46,031 nt of DNA from Arthrobacter sp. zg-Y238 (GTDB lineage: Bacteria; Actinomycetota; Actinomycetes; Actinomycetales; Micrococcaceae), in NCBI RefSeq assembly GCF_024385525.1, contig NZ_JANFLU010000003.1, positions 1 to 46,031 of the forward strand, in the 5' to 3' direction. Made by a program: the position numbers and the translations under genes. Every line of letters starts with the position of its first letter. Position 1 is the stretch's first letter. Below are positions 1-7,079 of this stretch, in pieces. The notes beneath the pieces were generated by a model, which did not search any database, had not been told where the DNA came from, and saw only the letters and a program-made list of their open reading frames with translations.

Positions 1-73
1 GCCCCACCCCGCCCCCCCAACCCCCCCCGCCCCCCCCGCGGCGGGGGCGGCCCCCCCCCCCCCCCCCCCCCCC
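1..73. other. C-rich low-complexity edge
   Basis: The first 73 bases are almost entirely C and G, with an unbroken run of 23 C at 51-73 and several shorter C runs before it. There is no codon structure or recognisable site. Because it sits exactly at the window edge, a homopolymer or assembly artefact at a contig end is the likeliest explanation. Genuine poly-C slippage DNA is possible but less likely. Confidence 0.7.
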
Positions 74-159
74 GGCTCCTGCCGTTTGGCACCTGTTGGA
101 GTGCGGGCCCAACCCTGCGATCATTGAAACGTAAAGCTTTAAACGAGAGGAATCCCGGG

Positions 160-654
160 ATGACTGAGAGCGCCCCCCGCTGGCTGAACGCCCAGGAGCG
201 GCAGGCCTGGCTGGCGCTGTACGCCGTATCGGGCCTCCTCCCGGCCGCGCTCGACGCCGATCTGTTCCGCCGCGCGCGGATCACCCTCTTCGATTACCAC
301 GTCCTGGCCATGGTCTCCGAGGCCGAAGGCAGGGCCCTGCCGATGAGTGAGCTGGCGGCGCGCTCCAACGCATCGCTCTCCCGGCTCTCCCACGTGGTCA
401 AGAAACTCGAGCAGCGCGGCTGGATGACTCGGACCCCCTCGCCTGCGGATGCCCGGGTGACGACGGCGGCCCTCACGGACGAAGGCATGGCCGCCCTTGA
501 GGGACTCGCACCGGAACATGTGGAATCCGTCCGGAAGGCGGTTTTTGACGGCCTCTCCGACGAAGATGTTGCCGATCTGGAACGCGTTGGGAAGAAAATA
601 CTCGCCCGGCTGGACCCCGGCAATGGCATTCTCGGGCCCAGCCAGGCACCGTAG
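160..654 (+). CDS. MarR-family transcriptional regulator
   Basis: A 164-residue winged-helix repressor of the MarR family. A central helix-turn-helix is visible (residues about 55-80, LPMSELAARSNASLSRLSHV), followed by the basic wing with the family pattern SPADARVTTAALTDEG. The dimerisation helices lie at the two ends. The ATG at 160 is preferred to the in-frame TTG at 124 because GAGAGG lies about nine bases upstream of it. MarR proteins usually bind palindromes near their own or adjacent genes and release them on binding a small ligand. The nearest candidate is the inverted repeat at 691-716. The regulated process cannot be read from the sequence. Confidence 0.9.
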   Translation: MTESAPRWLNAQERQAWLALYAVSGLLPAALDADLFRRARITLFDYHVLAMVSEAEGRALPMSELAARSNASLSRLSHVVKKLEQRGWMTRTPSPADARVTTAALTDEGMAALEGLAPEHVESVRKAVFDGLSDEDVADLERVGKKILARLDPGNGILGPSQAP

Positions 655-690
655 CGCCAAAGTCAACTTGTTGCCCGAGTGCCTGTCCTT

Positions 691-716
691 GTTAGCGTGG
701 TTAACACCGAGCTAAC
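691..716. promoter_or_regulatory. Palindromic operator candidate before the GlgC-like gene
   Basis: GTTAGC (691-696) and its reverse complement GCTAAC (711-716) flank a second small palindrome, GTTAAC, at 700-705. The site lies between the MarR gene and the nucleotidyltransferase, where an operator is expected. That MarR binds here is inference; no convincing -35/-10 pair was found beside it. Confidence 0.4.
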
Positions 717-752
717 GCACGATATCCACGGCACGATGAGAGGCACCACAGC

Positions 753-1895
753 ATGCGCGTACCCCGAATCCTGACCGTAATCCTCGCCGGCGGTGCCGGC
801 GGACGGTTGGGCAGCTTGACGGACCACCGAGCGAAACCGGCCATTCCGGTGGCCGGGTCCTACAACCTCATCGACATCTCCCTTTCCAACCTGCATAACA
901 GCGGCTTCGGCGATGTCTGGATTGTGGAGCAGTACAAGCCCCAGTCCCTCAATGACCAGCTGGTCAGCGGACGGCCCTGGGACCTTGACCGCACCCAGGG
1001 CGGGCTGCGGGTGCTTCCGCCCTTCCAAGGCGGCGACGGCGAAGGCTTCGCCCAGGGCAACGCGGACGCCCTGTACCGCCAGGTGGATTACATCCGCGAA
1101 TTTGATCCGGACCTCGTGCTGGTGCTCAGCGCGGACCATCTCTACCGCCTGGACTACCGCGACGTTGTCGAGGCCCATCAGGAGAACGGGGCCGCCCTCA
1201 CCCTGGTCACCACGAAAATCAACAACAACCCGGGTGACCACGGGGTGGTCGAGGTCACCAACGGGCTGGTGACCGGATTCGAGTACAAGCCCCGGAACCC
1301 GAAGACGGACCTGGTGGCGGCGGAGATCTTCCTCTACGACACAGATGTGCTCCTGAATGCACTGGAAACCCTGGTGCAGCGTGACGGCCAGCTCGAGGAC
1401 TACGGGGACCAACTGATTCCCTACCTGGTGGAGCAGGAAAAAGTAGTGGAATACCGCCTGCCGGGATACTGGCGGGACATGGGCACCCCGCGCAGCTACC
1501 ACCAGGCGCACCTGGACCTGATCGAAGGCAACGGCCTGGACTTCGATGATCCGCAGTGGCCCATCCTCTCCGCCAGCCCGCGGCGGCTGCCGGCCTATGT
1601 CGGGCCGAACGGTGTGGCCACGGACAGCCTGCTGTCTCCCGGCGCCCGGGTTGAAGGCAGCGTACGCCGCAGCGTTCTCAGCGCCGGTGCAGTGGTGGAG
1701 GCCGGTGCCGAAGTGGATTCCTGCGTGCTGCTGGACGGCGTGGTGGTCCGGTCCGGAGCGCGGATCGCAAACCTGATCGTGGACTCCACAACGGTGATCG
1801 GCGGTGGGCGGAAACTGGACGGCGCGGAGCTGGATCCCGAAAACGGCGTGGCAGTGGTGGGGCGCGATTCAAAGGCGGACGCGCCGTCGTCGTGA
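753..1895 (+). CDS. GlgC-family sugar-1-phosphate nucleotidyltransferase
   Basis: A 380-residue protein of the ADP-glucose pyrophosphorylase family, which activates sugar-1-phosphates with ATP. The N-terminal Rossmann-like domain begins with the nucleotide-binding signature VILAGGAGGRLGSLTDHRAKP. It continues with an IDISLSNLHNSG segment, GNADALYRQ and the metal-site sequence LSADHLYR. The C-terminal part (from about residue 285) is a left-handed beta-helix with V/A/G hexapeptide-like repeats. The substrate and regulatory loops differ from the usual actinobacterial GlgC (for example AGSYNLIDI in place of AGIYRLIDF), so it may be a paralogue with another sugar or effector specificity. No glycogen genes are adjacent. 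GAGAGG precedes the start by about ten bases. Confidence 0.8.
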   Translation: MRVPRILTVILAGGAGGRLGSLTDHRAKPAIPVAGSYNLIDISLSNLHNSGFGDVWIVEQYKPQSLNDQLVSGRPWDLDRTQGGLRVLPPFQGGDGEGFAQGNADALYRQVDYIREFDPDLVLVLSADHLYRLDYRDVVEAHQENGAALTLVTTKINNNPGDHGVVEVTNGLVTGFEYKPRNPKTDLVAAEIFLYDTDVLLNALETLVQRDGQLEDYGDQLIPYLVEQEKVVEYRLPGYWRDMGTPRSYHQAHLDLIEGNGLDFDDPQWPILSASPRRLPAYVGPNGVATDSLLSPGARVEGSVRRSVLSAGAVVEAGAEVDSCVLLDGVVVRSGARIANLIVDSTTVIGGGRKLDGAELDPENGVAVVGRDSKADAPSS

Positions 1896-1921
1896 TACCC
1901 GGCACGCAGGTACCTCCGAGT

Positions 1922-1950
1922 TTGAACGAAACGCCCGTTGGCCCTAGGAT
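1922..1950 (+). promoter_or_regulatory. Upstream promoter of the rpmB operon
   Basis: TTGAAC (1922-1927) and TAGGAT (1945-1950) are separated by exactly 17 bases, a good match to a housekeeping sigma-70-type promoter. It would start transcription near 1957, more than 300 bases before rpmB. Confidence 0.6.
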
Positions 1951-2010
1951 AGAGAGGCGTTAAGTCGTGTGTGTGTTAACCTGTTCCGCTTCGCGCGGGC
2001 AGGGGAGTAT

Positions 2011-2039
2011 TTGCACGGCCACCCGTATAAACCTAGAAT
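2011..2039 (+). promoter_or_regulatory. Second promoter of the rpmB operon
   Basis: TTGCAC (2011-2016), a 17-base spacer and TAGAAT (2034-2039) form a second well-matched promoter about 90 bases below the first. Transcripts would carry a leader of about 220 bases. Tandem promoters suit highly expressed ribosomal protein genes. Confidence 0.65.
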
Positions 2040-2203
2040 TGAAGGCTGTCGAGCCGGGTTCCCCGTTCGGCTGCCTGAACTTCACCGTCTTCCCCGCGGC
2101 GAGGCACTTCGGCTGGATCTCACCCCGCCAGGTTAACCTCCGGAAAGTCGCAGTAATAACGGTGTCAAAACTGGTGGCGGGACGCTCTTTATGGCAGGTG
2201 CTT

Positions 2204-2231
2204 AGGCGCTTCCGCCTTGTGTCTGTTTTTT
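2204..2231 (+). terminator. Possible attenuator in the rpmB leader
   Basis: AGGCG (2204-2208) and CGCCT (2213-2217) form a short stem with a CTTC loop. A run of six T follows at 2226-2231, with eight bases between stem and run. It sits 38 bases before the rpmB start. The weak stem and the gap to the T run make it a tentative attenuator. The rest of 1896-2268 is non-coding apart from the two promoters and the sequence GTTAACCT, which occurs at 1975-1982 and again inside the palindrome AGGTTAACCT near 2130-2139. Confidence 0.3.
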
Positions 2232-2268
2232 GAGGACCGTCATATTTACTACAACTGGAGGAGAGATC

Positions 2269-2505
2269 ATGGCAGCTTACTGCCAGGTAACCGGAGCCAT
2301 CCCCGGCTTTGGTCACAGCATTTCGCACTCGCACCGCCGCAACAAGCGTCGGTTCGACCCGAATATTCAGAAGAAGCGCTACTGGGTTCCGTCCCTGCGT
2401 CGCAACGTGACGCTGCAGGTTTCTGCACGCGGCATCAAGACGATTGACATCCGCGGCATCGACGCTGTTGTTACCGACCTGATCGCGAAGGGTGTGAAGC
2501 TGTAG
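2269..2505 (+). CDS. rpmB: 50S ribosomal protein L28, zinc-free form
   Basis: A 78-residue L28 starting MAAYCQVTG, with the family core [10 protein letters not shown] and a basic middle. It has one cysteine (Cys5) and no CXXC pairs, so it is the zinc-free (C-minus) version. ACTGGAGGAGAG provides a strong ribosome binding site just before the ATG at 2269; an upstream in-frame ATG at 2230 has none. It heads a three-gene operon with L33 and S14, both also zinc-free. In many actinomycetes such copies are zinc-starvation paralogues repressed by Zur, but no clear Zur palindrome is visible here. With two good promoters this may instead be the main copy set. Confidence 0.96.
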   Translation: MAAYCQVTGAIPGFGHSISHSHRRNKRRFDPNIQKKRYWVPSLRRNVTLQVSARGIKTIDIRGIDAVVTDLIAKGVKL

Positions 2506-2672
2506 TGGCTAAGGACAAGGACGTACGTCCGATCATCAAGCTGAAGTCCACTGCGGGCACCGGCTACACCTACGTAACTCGCAAGAACCGTCGCAACGAT
2601 CCGGATCGTATGGTTCTCAAGAAGTACGATCCCAAGATCCGCCAGCACGTCGATTTCCGTGAGGAGCGCTAA
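2505..2672 (+). CDS. rpmG: 50S ribosomal protein L33, zinc-free form
   Basis: A 55-residue L33 beginning with GTG at 2505 (protein [15 protein letters not shown]) and ending DFREER. Its start overlaps the rpmB stop in TAGTG, so the two are translationally coupled. The family features [18 protein letters not shown] are present. No cysteine occurs, so it is the zinc-independent type. It is followed two bases later by rpsN. The gene is too short for usual ORF-length cut-offs, so it is easily missed in annotation. Confidence 0.95.
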   Translation: MAKDKDVRPIIKLKSTAGTGYTYVTRKNRRNDPDRMVLKKYDPKIRQHVDFREER

Positions 2673-2674
2673 GA

Positions 2675-2980
2675 ATGGCAAAGAAGTCCAAGATTGCCCG
2701 CAACGAGCAGCGCAAGGTTATTGTTGAGCGCTACGCTGCCAAGCGCCTCGAACTGAAGAAGACTCTGGTCGACGCTAACGCTACCGACGAAGCCCGCGAA
2801 GCTGCACGCCTCGGCCTGCAGAAGCTTCCGCGCAACGCTTCCCCGGTCCGCCTTCGCAACCGTGACCAGATTGACGGTCGCCCCCGCGGTACCCTCCAGA
2901 AGTTCGGTATCTCGCGTGTGCGTTTCCGCAACATGGCCCACGCAGGCGAACTGCCGGGTATCAAGAAGTCCAGCTGGTAA
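2675..2980 (+). CDS. rpsN: 30S ribosomal protein S14, zinc-free form
   Basis: A 101-residue S14 of the long type ([10 protein letters not shown] start, [10 protein letters not shown] and [11 protein letters not shown] end). The 61-residue zinc-binding type carries two CXXC motifs; this one has no cysteine. GAGGAGCGCTAAGA upstream, overlapping the end of rpmG, serves as ribosome binding site. It is the last gene of the rpmB-rpmG-rpsN operon, closed by a strong terminator at 2997-3032. Having all three zinc-free proteins in one operon is the arrangement of zinc-sparing ribosomal sets in other actinobacteria. Confidence 0.96.
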   Translation: MAKKSKIARNEQRKVIVERYAAKRLELKKTLVDANATDEAREAARLGLQKLPRNASPVRLRNRDQIDGRPRGTLQKFGISRVRFRNMAHAGELPGIKKSSW

Positions 2981-2996
2981 GCACTGCCTACCGCTT

Positions 2997-3032
2997 CAAG
3001 AAGGACGGTCCCTTGTGGGGCCGTCCTTCTTG
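2997..3032 (+). terminator. Terminator of the rpmB-rpmG-rpsN operon
   Basis: CAAGAAGGACGG (2997-3008) pairs perfectly with CCGTCCTTCTTG (3021-3032), with further G-C pairing inside the loop. A T-rich stretch follows. It begins 16 bases after the rpsN stop. Confidence 0.85.
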
Positions 3033-3036
3033 CTGT

Positions 3037-3384
3037 TTGCGGCCTGGCCTGGCTTGCCTTGTCGGCGATGAAGCGGCTGCGGCTGCGGTCCGGTCTTTGG
3101 CCGGGGGCGAAGGGAAGGGCTCATGCGGAGTCAGCGCCTACTGCACAGCTCATGCGCTCCATGCCCCGCTCAGGCGGCATCTACTGCACTGTGAACATTT
3201 AGTGCAGCAAGGACCCCGAATCCGTCGCTGGAGGGACGTGCCGAGCAGGGACTCCACCGCTGGTGCTGCTGTTCCGGGAGCGATCACGTCCACGGTCCGG
3301 CCCCACCGGCCGGGATTCCGTGCCGAGATTCCGTGCTGAGGTACCTCTCAATCCCGTCCGAGCATGGGTGCGACTCGATCGAGT
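3037..3384. other. Gene-free stretch before the repeat array
   Basis: No reading frame with a ribosome binding site or recognisable protein was found. The only structure noted is CTGCACT (3184-3190) with AGTGCAG (3201-3207), a 7-bp stem with a 10-base loop, and the direct repeat CTACTGCAC at 3138-3146 and 3181-3189. Confidence 0.6.
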
Positions 3385-3878
3385 GTGCAGATAACGGGGT
3401 TATGGGCGCCGGTTAGGCCCGTTATCTGTACATCGGGTGCGGGGTCGGACCGGATAGGCCCGTTATCTGTACAACGCCGGTGCTCGGACACTGGTAGTAC
3501 AGATAAAGGGGTTATGGGCGCCGGTTAGGCCCGTTATCTGTACTACGCCGGTGCTCGGCCACTGGTAGTGCAGATAAAGGGGTTATGGGTGCTGGTTAGG
3601 CCCGTTATCTGTACATCCGGGAAGGGGTGGGCGCCGGTTAGGCCCGTTATCTGTACAGCCGGTGCTCGGCCACGGGTAGTACAGATAAAGGGGTTACGGG
3701 CGCCGGATAAGCCCGTTATCTGTACAACGGATGCGGGGCCGGACCGGATAAGCCCGTTATCTGTACAACGCCGGTGCTCGGACACTGGTAGTACAGATAA
3801 AGGGGTTACGGGCGCCGGTTAGGCCCGTTATCTGTACATCCGGTGAGGGGTGGGACCGGATAGGCCCGTTATGTGTAC
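3385..3878. repeat. Nine-unit palindromic repeat array
   Basis: The sequence GCCCGTTATCTGTAC recurs at 3417, 3458, 3529, 3600, 3642, 3711, 3752 and 3823, with a one-base variant (GTTATG) at 3864. Start-to-start distances are 41, 71, 71, 42, 69, 41, 71 and 41, so the array is built from a long unit of about 71 bp and a short unit of about 41 bp. Long units also carry the inverted arm GTACAGATAA or GTGCAGATAA (at 3385, 3497, 3568, 3679 and 3791). This makes 47-bp hairpins whose 10-bp outer arms surround a GGCGCC-containing centre. Short units carry only the right arm. The interposed sequences (CGCCGGTGCTCGG and similar) are also repeated, so this is not a CRISPR array. No gene reads through it. 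It lies between the rpsN terminator and the HU gene. Function unknown. Confidence 0.9.
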
Positions 3879-4403
3879 ATCGGCGGCCTGCTGACATCCC
3901 CACCAAGCCTTGCTAGCTGTGCCGCGCGGCCTGGTCCGGCGTCGACGGCGCCGGGAGCATCCGGGTTCAGAGGCCGCACAACAGACGCCCATTACGCCCA
4001 GGACATCCGGTGCCGTCCTCTGGCCTGCGGCGGGGGTCCGGGGCAGCAGCGGCGGAGAACCAAGACCAGCGGCGAGGCCCGTAGGAGGGCCAGCGGGTGA
4101 CCATCCCCGCCGGGTGATTGAACCGGCGCCACGCGCCAGCAGATCGACTCCCGCCCCGGATTCAGGGGGTGCCGGGACCCAGTCCAACGTGCCAAAGGCA
4201 ACCGCGTATCACGAGACCAGCTTCCAAGCGAGTTGACTGGTCTTTGAGGGCAAAAAGCCACTTTTCGGCCCGATTATCGGGAAAAATCCGCTAAATGCAG
4301 GGGTTTTTGCCGGAGTTGGGGGTCCAAGCTGGTAAGTTTTCGAACAGCGGCGGTTTCGCATCCGCGATCCGCTCGAGTTACCCACAGTCCAGGAGGACAT
4401 AAA
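3879..4403. other. Gene-free region upstream of the HU gene
   Basis: About 525 bases with no credible gene. Towards HU the DNA becomes more AT-rich. CCCGAT (4269-4274) and ATCGGG (4276-4281) form a 6-bp inverted repeat around one base, a possible operator. TTGACT at 4233-4238 is a plausible -35 box, but no matching -10 box at 16-18 bases was found. The promoter of hup must lie here, but I could not fix it. Confidence 0.5.
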
Positions 4404-4691
4404 TTGGCTATGAACCGCAGTGAACTTGTTGCCGCAGTTGCAGAAAAGTCCGGCAACAGCCAGACCGCAGTCAACGGCGTGCTGGATGCCGTCTTCGACA
4501 TCTTCGTAGATTCCGTTGCCAAGGGCGAGAAGATCACCATCCCGGGTTGGCTGGCAGTTGAGCGCACCGACCGCGCTGCACGTACGGGCCGCAACCCGCA
4601 GACCGGCGAAACCATTCAGATCCCGGCAGGCCACAGCGTCAAGCTGACCGCCGGCTCCAAGCTGAAGGCTGCCGTTTCCACCAAGAAGTAG
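4404..4691 (+). CDS. hup: HU-family nucleoid protein
   Basis: A 95-residue DNA-binding, DNA-bending protein of the HU family that compacts the nucleoid as a dimer. The helical N-terminus (NRSELVAAVAEKSG) is followed by the beta-arm with the HU signature GRNPQTGETIQIPA and a C-terminal KLTAGSKLKAAV. It lacks the long Lys/Ala-rich tail of mycobacterial HupB. AGGAGG at 4391-4396 is seven bases from the TTG at 4404 but thirteen from the ATG at 4410, so TTG is the likelier start (protein MAMNRSEL). It is a single-gene unit between the gene-free region and a strong terminator. Confidence 0.95.
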   Translation: MAMNRSELVAAVAEKSGNSQTAVNGVLDAVFDIFVDSVAKGEKITIPGWLAVERTDRAARTGRNPQTGETIQIPAGHSVKLTAGSKLKAAVSTKK

Positions 4692-4724
4692 CAGAACGTA
4701 GCGGCCACCTGCCGCAGCATTTGA

Positions 4725-4765
4725 GAGGGCCGGCATCGCGGAGATGCCGGCCCTCCCGTGTTTTT
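4725..4765 (+). terminator. Terminator of hup
   Basis: GAGGGCCGGCATC (4725-4737) pairs perfectly with GATGCCGGCCCTC (4743-4755) around a five-base loop, and a run of five T follows at 4761-4765. This is a strong Rho-independent terminator. Confidence 0.92.
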
Positions 4766-4868
4766 AAGCGCAGACCCGGGAGCGCAGCCGAATATTGCTG
4801 CGGCACACCGGCTGTAAACCCGTGATAGCGGCAACAATGATTGGCCCTATTTTTACAGCGGGTAGAGA

Positions 4869-7079
4869 ATGGGTACTGTGCCAAAATCCGTCAAAACCCA
4901 GACCGACCGCCCCACCGGCAGTTCGCGGCTTCCGCAGCACGGCAACGGGGGCGACCCTAGCTCAGCAGGGCAGAACGGCAGTGCTGTTCCCGCCGTGCGC
5001 ACCGGCTGGCTTGCAGCTGCAGGCGCCCTCGTCTTCATCGCCCTGGCAGCGGCCATGCTTTTCACCGGTGCCGCCGGAGCGTCGCAGCTGGGAGACCCCG
5101 GATCGCTGACCCGCTGGGCACTCCCCGCAGCGAAGGCCGTGCAGAATATTTCCATGGCTGCCGTCATCGGCTCGCTGGTTTTTGCCGTGACGATCCTGCC
5201 CAAGAGCCTCAACTTTCGACGCGTACGAAAAAACGCGTCCGGCCGGCCGGCACCGGCTGAACCCGAGCATCCGGCGTTCACCCGTGCACTGACTCTGACC
5301 TCGGTCGCCGCGGTCGCGTGGACCCTCTCCGCACTGGCCGTCATGGTGTTCACCTACTCCGATGTATCCGGGCTGCCGCTCAGCGCAGACTCCACCTACA
5401 CGGCGGGCCTGGCGTCCTTCCTGACCGACTTTTCCACCGGACGGGCCTGGCTGGCAGTGAGCATCATCGCCGCCGTCGTCACCGCGCTGTCCTTCGGGGT
5501 GCGGTCCCTCGGCATGCTGGCCTTCACGTTGGTCCTCGCCGTCGGCGCTCTGCTCCCCACTGCCCTGATCGGGCATTCCGCCGGCGGAGACGATCATGCC
5601 GCGGCGGTGAACTCGATTGGACTGCATCTGCTGGGCGTATGCCTGTGGATCGGCGGAATCATCGTCCTGGCCGTGGTATCCCGGCAGCTCGGCTCCATCA
5701 CCGGCGTAGTACTGGCGCGGTTCTCCGCCCTCGCGGGCTTCGCCTTCGCGCTGGTGTTCCTCTCCGGCGTCGTCAATGCGTCCCTGCGGATCAATTCGCT
5801 GGACCAGCTGGGGACGCCGTGGGGCGGCCTCGTGCTCACCAAAGCCGGGCTCACGCTGCTTCTGGGCATCCTGGGGTTGATGCACCGCAACTGGATCATT
5901 CCGCGTCTCGCCGGTTCCCGCCCGTCCCGCACCCCGGTTCCGGCCGGAACCGCAGCCCCCAACGGCGGGCTGTCCGCCCAACGGGTGCTCTGGCAGCTCA
6001 TTGCCGTGGAACTGGCCGTCATGGGCGCCGTGTCCGGCGTGGCTGTGGCCCTGGGCCGCACCGCGCCGCCGCGCTCCGAAGAGCTACCCCAGGATGCATC
6101 ACCGGCCCGTATCCTCACCGGCTATGACCTGCCGCCGGAGCTGACCCCGGAACGCTACCTCACCGAGTGGCGGCCGGACTGGCTCTGGGTGGCTGTCATC
6201 CTGACCCTGGCCACGTCCTATCTCATCGGCGCGGTACGGCTCCGCCAGCGTGGAGACAAATGGCCGGTCCGGCGTACGGCCTGCTGGCTGGTTGGCCTGC
6301 TGGCCCTCGGCTACATCACCTGTGGCGCACCGCAGGTTTACGGCATGGTCCTGTTCAGCACGCACATGCTGGCGCACATGGCCCTGACCATGGTGGTGCC
6401 GCTGTTCCTCGTGCTCGGTGCACCCGTCACCCTTGCACTCAAGGCACTGACGCCCCGCACCGACGGTACCCGCGGGATCCGGGAATGGATCCTCATCGGG
6501 GTGCATTCACGCTTCTCGAAGATCATCACCAACCCGGTTGTGGCCGCTGTGAACTTTGCCGGCTCCATCGTGGTCTTCTACTATTCGGACCTCTTCGGCC
6601 TGGCCCTGCGGGAGCACGTGGGGCACGAGCTGATGGTGGTGCACTTCCTGCTGACCGGCTACATCTTCATCCTGACGATGATCGGGATTGATCCGCTGCC
6701 CGGCCGTGCGCCGTACCCGCTGCGCCTGGTGATCCTGCTCGCCACCATGGCCTTCCACGCCTTCTTCGGAGTGGCGGTGATGGGCGGTACGGCACTGATC
6801 CAGGCTTCCTACTTCGGGAACATGGGCCGGGAATGGGGACTGTCTGCCCTGGCGGACCAGCAGCTGGGCGGGTCATTGATGTGGGGCATCGGTGAAATCC
6901 CGACCCTGTTCGTGGCCATCGGGGTGGCTTATCAGTGGTCCAAGAGCGATGCCAGGGAAACCAAGCGGCTGGACCGCGCAGCAGAGCGGAATAATGACGC
7001 CGATTTGACTGCTTACAACAACATGTTTGCAAACCTGGCACAGCGTGATGCCGGGACCCCGGATCAAGGAGATCGTTAA
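4869..7079 (+). CDS. CopD-CtaG fused copper/cytochrome oxidase assembly membrane protein
   Basis: A 736-residue polytopic membrane protein with two family regions. Residues about 45-400 resemble CopD of copper import, with many transmembrane helices including ALIGHSAGGDDHAAAVNSIG. Residues about 415-700 resemble the caa3-type oxidase assembly factor CtaG. That part has the membrane-embedded histidine pairs STHMLAHM and REHVGHELMVVHF, likely copper ligands. Its probable role is moving copper into or across the membrane for haem-copper oxidase assembly; this is inferred from the families. A 40-residue hydrophilic N-terminus precedes the first helix. The ATG at 4869 has only a weak ribosome site, and a GTG at 4878 is an alternative start. 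The stop overlaps the next start (TAATG), so it is coupled to the thioredoxin-NHL gene. Confidence 0.85.
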   Translation: MGTVPKSVKTQTDRPTGSSRLPQHGNGGDPSSAGQNGSAVPAVRTGWLAAAGALVFIALAAAMLFTGAAGASQLGDPGSLTRWALPAAKAVQNISMAAVIGSLVFAVTILPKSLNFRRVRKNASGRPAPAEPEHPAFTRALTLTSVAAVAWTLSALAVMVFTYSDVSGLPLSADSTYTAGLASFLTDFSTGRAWLAVSIIAAVVTALSFGVRSLGMLAFTLVLAVGALLPTALIGHSAGGDDHAAAVNSIGLHLLGVCLWIGGIIVLAVVSRQLGSITGVVLARFSALAGFAFALVFLSGVVNASLRINSLDQLGTPWGGLVLTKAGLTLLLGILGLMHRNWIIPRLAGSRPSRTPVPAGTAAPNGGLSAQRVLWQLIAVELAVMGAVSGVAVALGRTAPPRSEELPQDASPARILTGYDLPPELTPERYLTEWRPDWLWVAVILTLATSYLIGAVRLRQRGDKWPVRRTACWLVGLLALGYITCGAPQVYGMVLFSTHMLAHMALTMVVPLFLVLGAPVTLALKALTPRTDGTRGIREWILIGVHSRFSKIITNPVVAAVNFAGSIVVFYYSDLFGLALREHVGHELMVVHFLLTGYIFILTMIGIDPLPGRAPYPLRLVILLATMAFHAFFGVAVMGGTALIQASYFGNMGREWGLSALADQQLGGSLMWGIGEIPTLFVAIGVAYQWSKSDARETKRLDRAAERNNDADLTAYNNMFANLAQRDAGTPDQGDR

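Noticed and set aside
1967-2233. 88-codon frame in the rpmB leader
   Set aside because: It starts about ten bases after the probable transcript start of the first promoter and before the second promoter, and it spans the attenuator-like hairpin. The protein resembles nothing and lacks normal codon bias.
2040-2268. Zur operator before rpmB
   Set aside because: I looked for an AT-rich TGA-type palindrome typical of Zur and found none. AGGTTAACCT does not match it.
3543-3822. Small proteins read through the repeat array on either strand
   Set aside because: The frames exist only because the repeat unit lacks stops. They lack ribosome sites and simply translate the repeats.
3385-3878. CRISPR array
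   Set aside because: Units are palindromic, two different period lengths alternate, and the sequences between repeats are themselves repeated rather than unique spacers. No cas genes are present.
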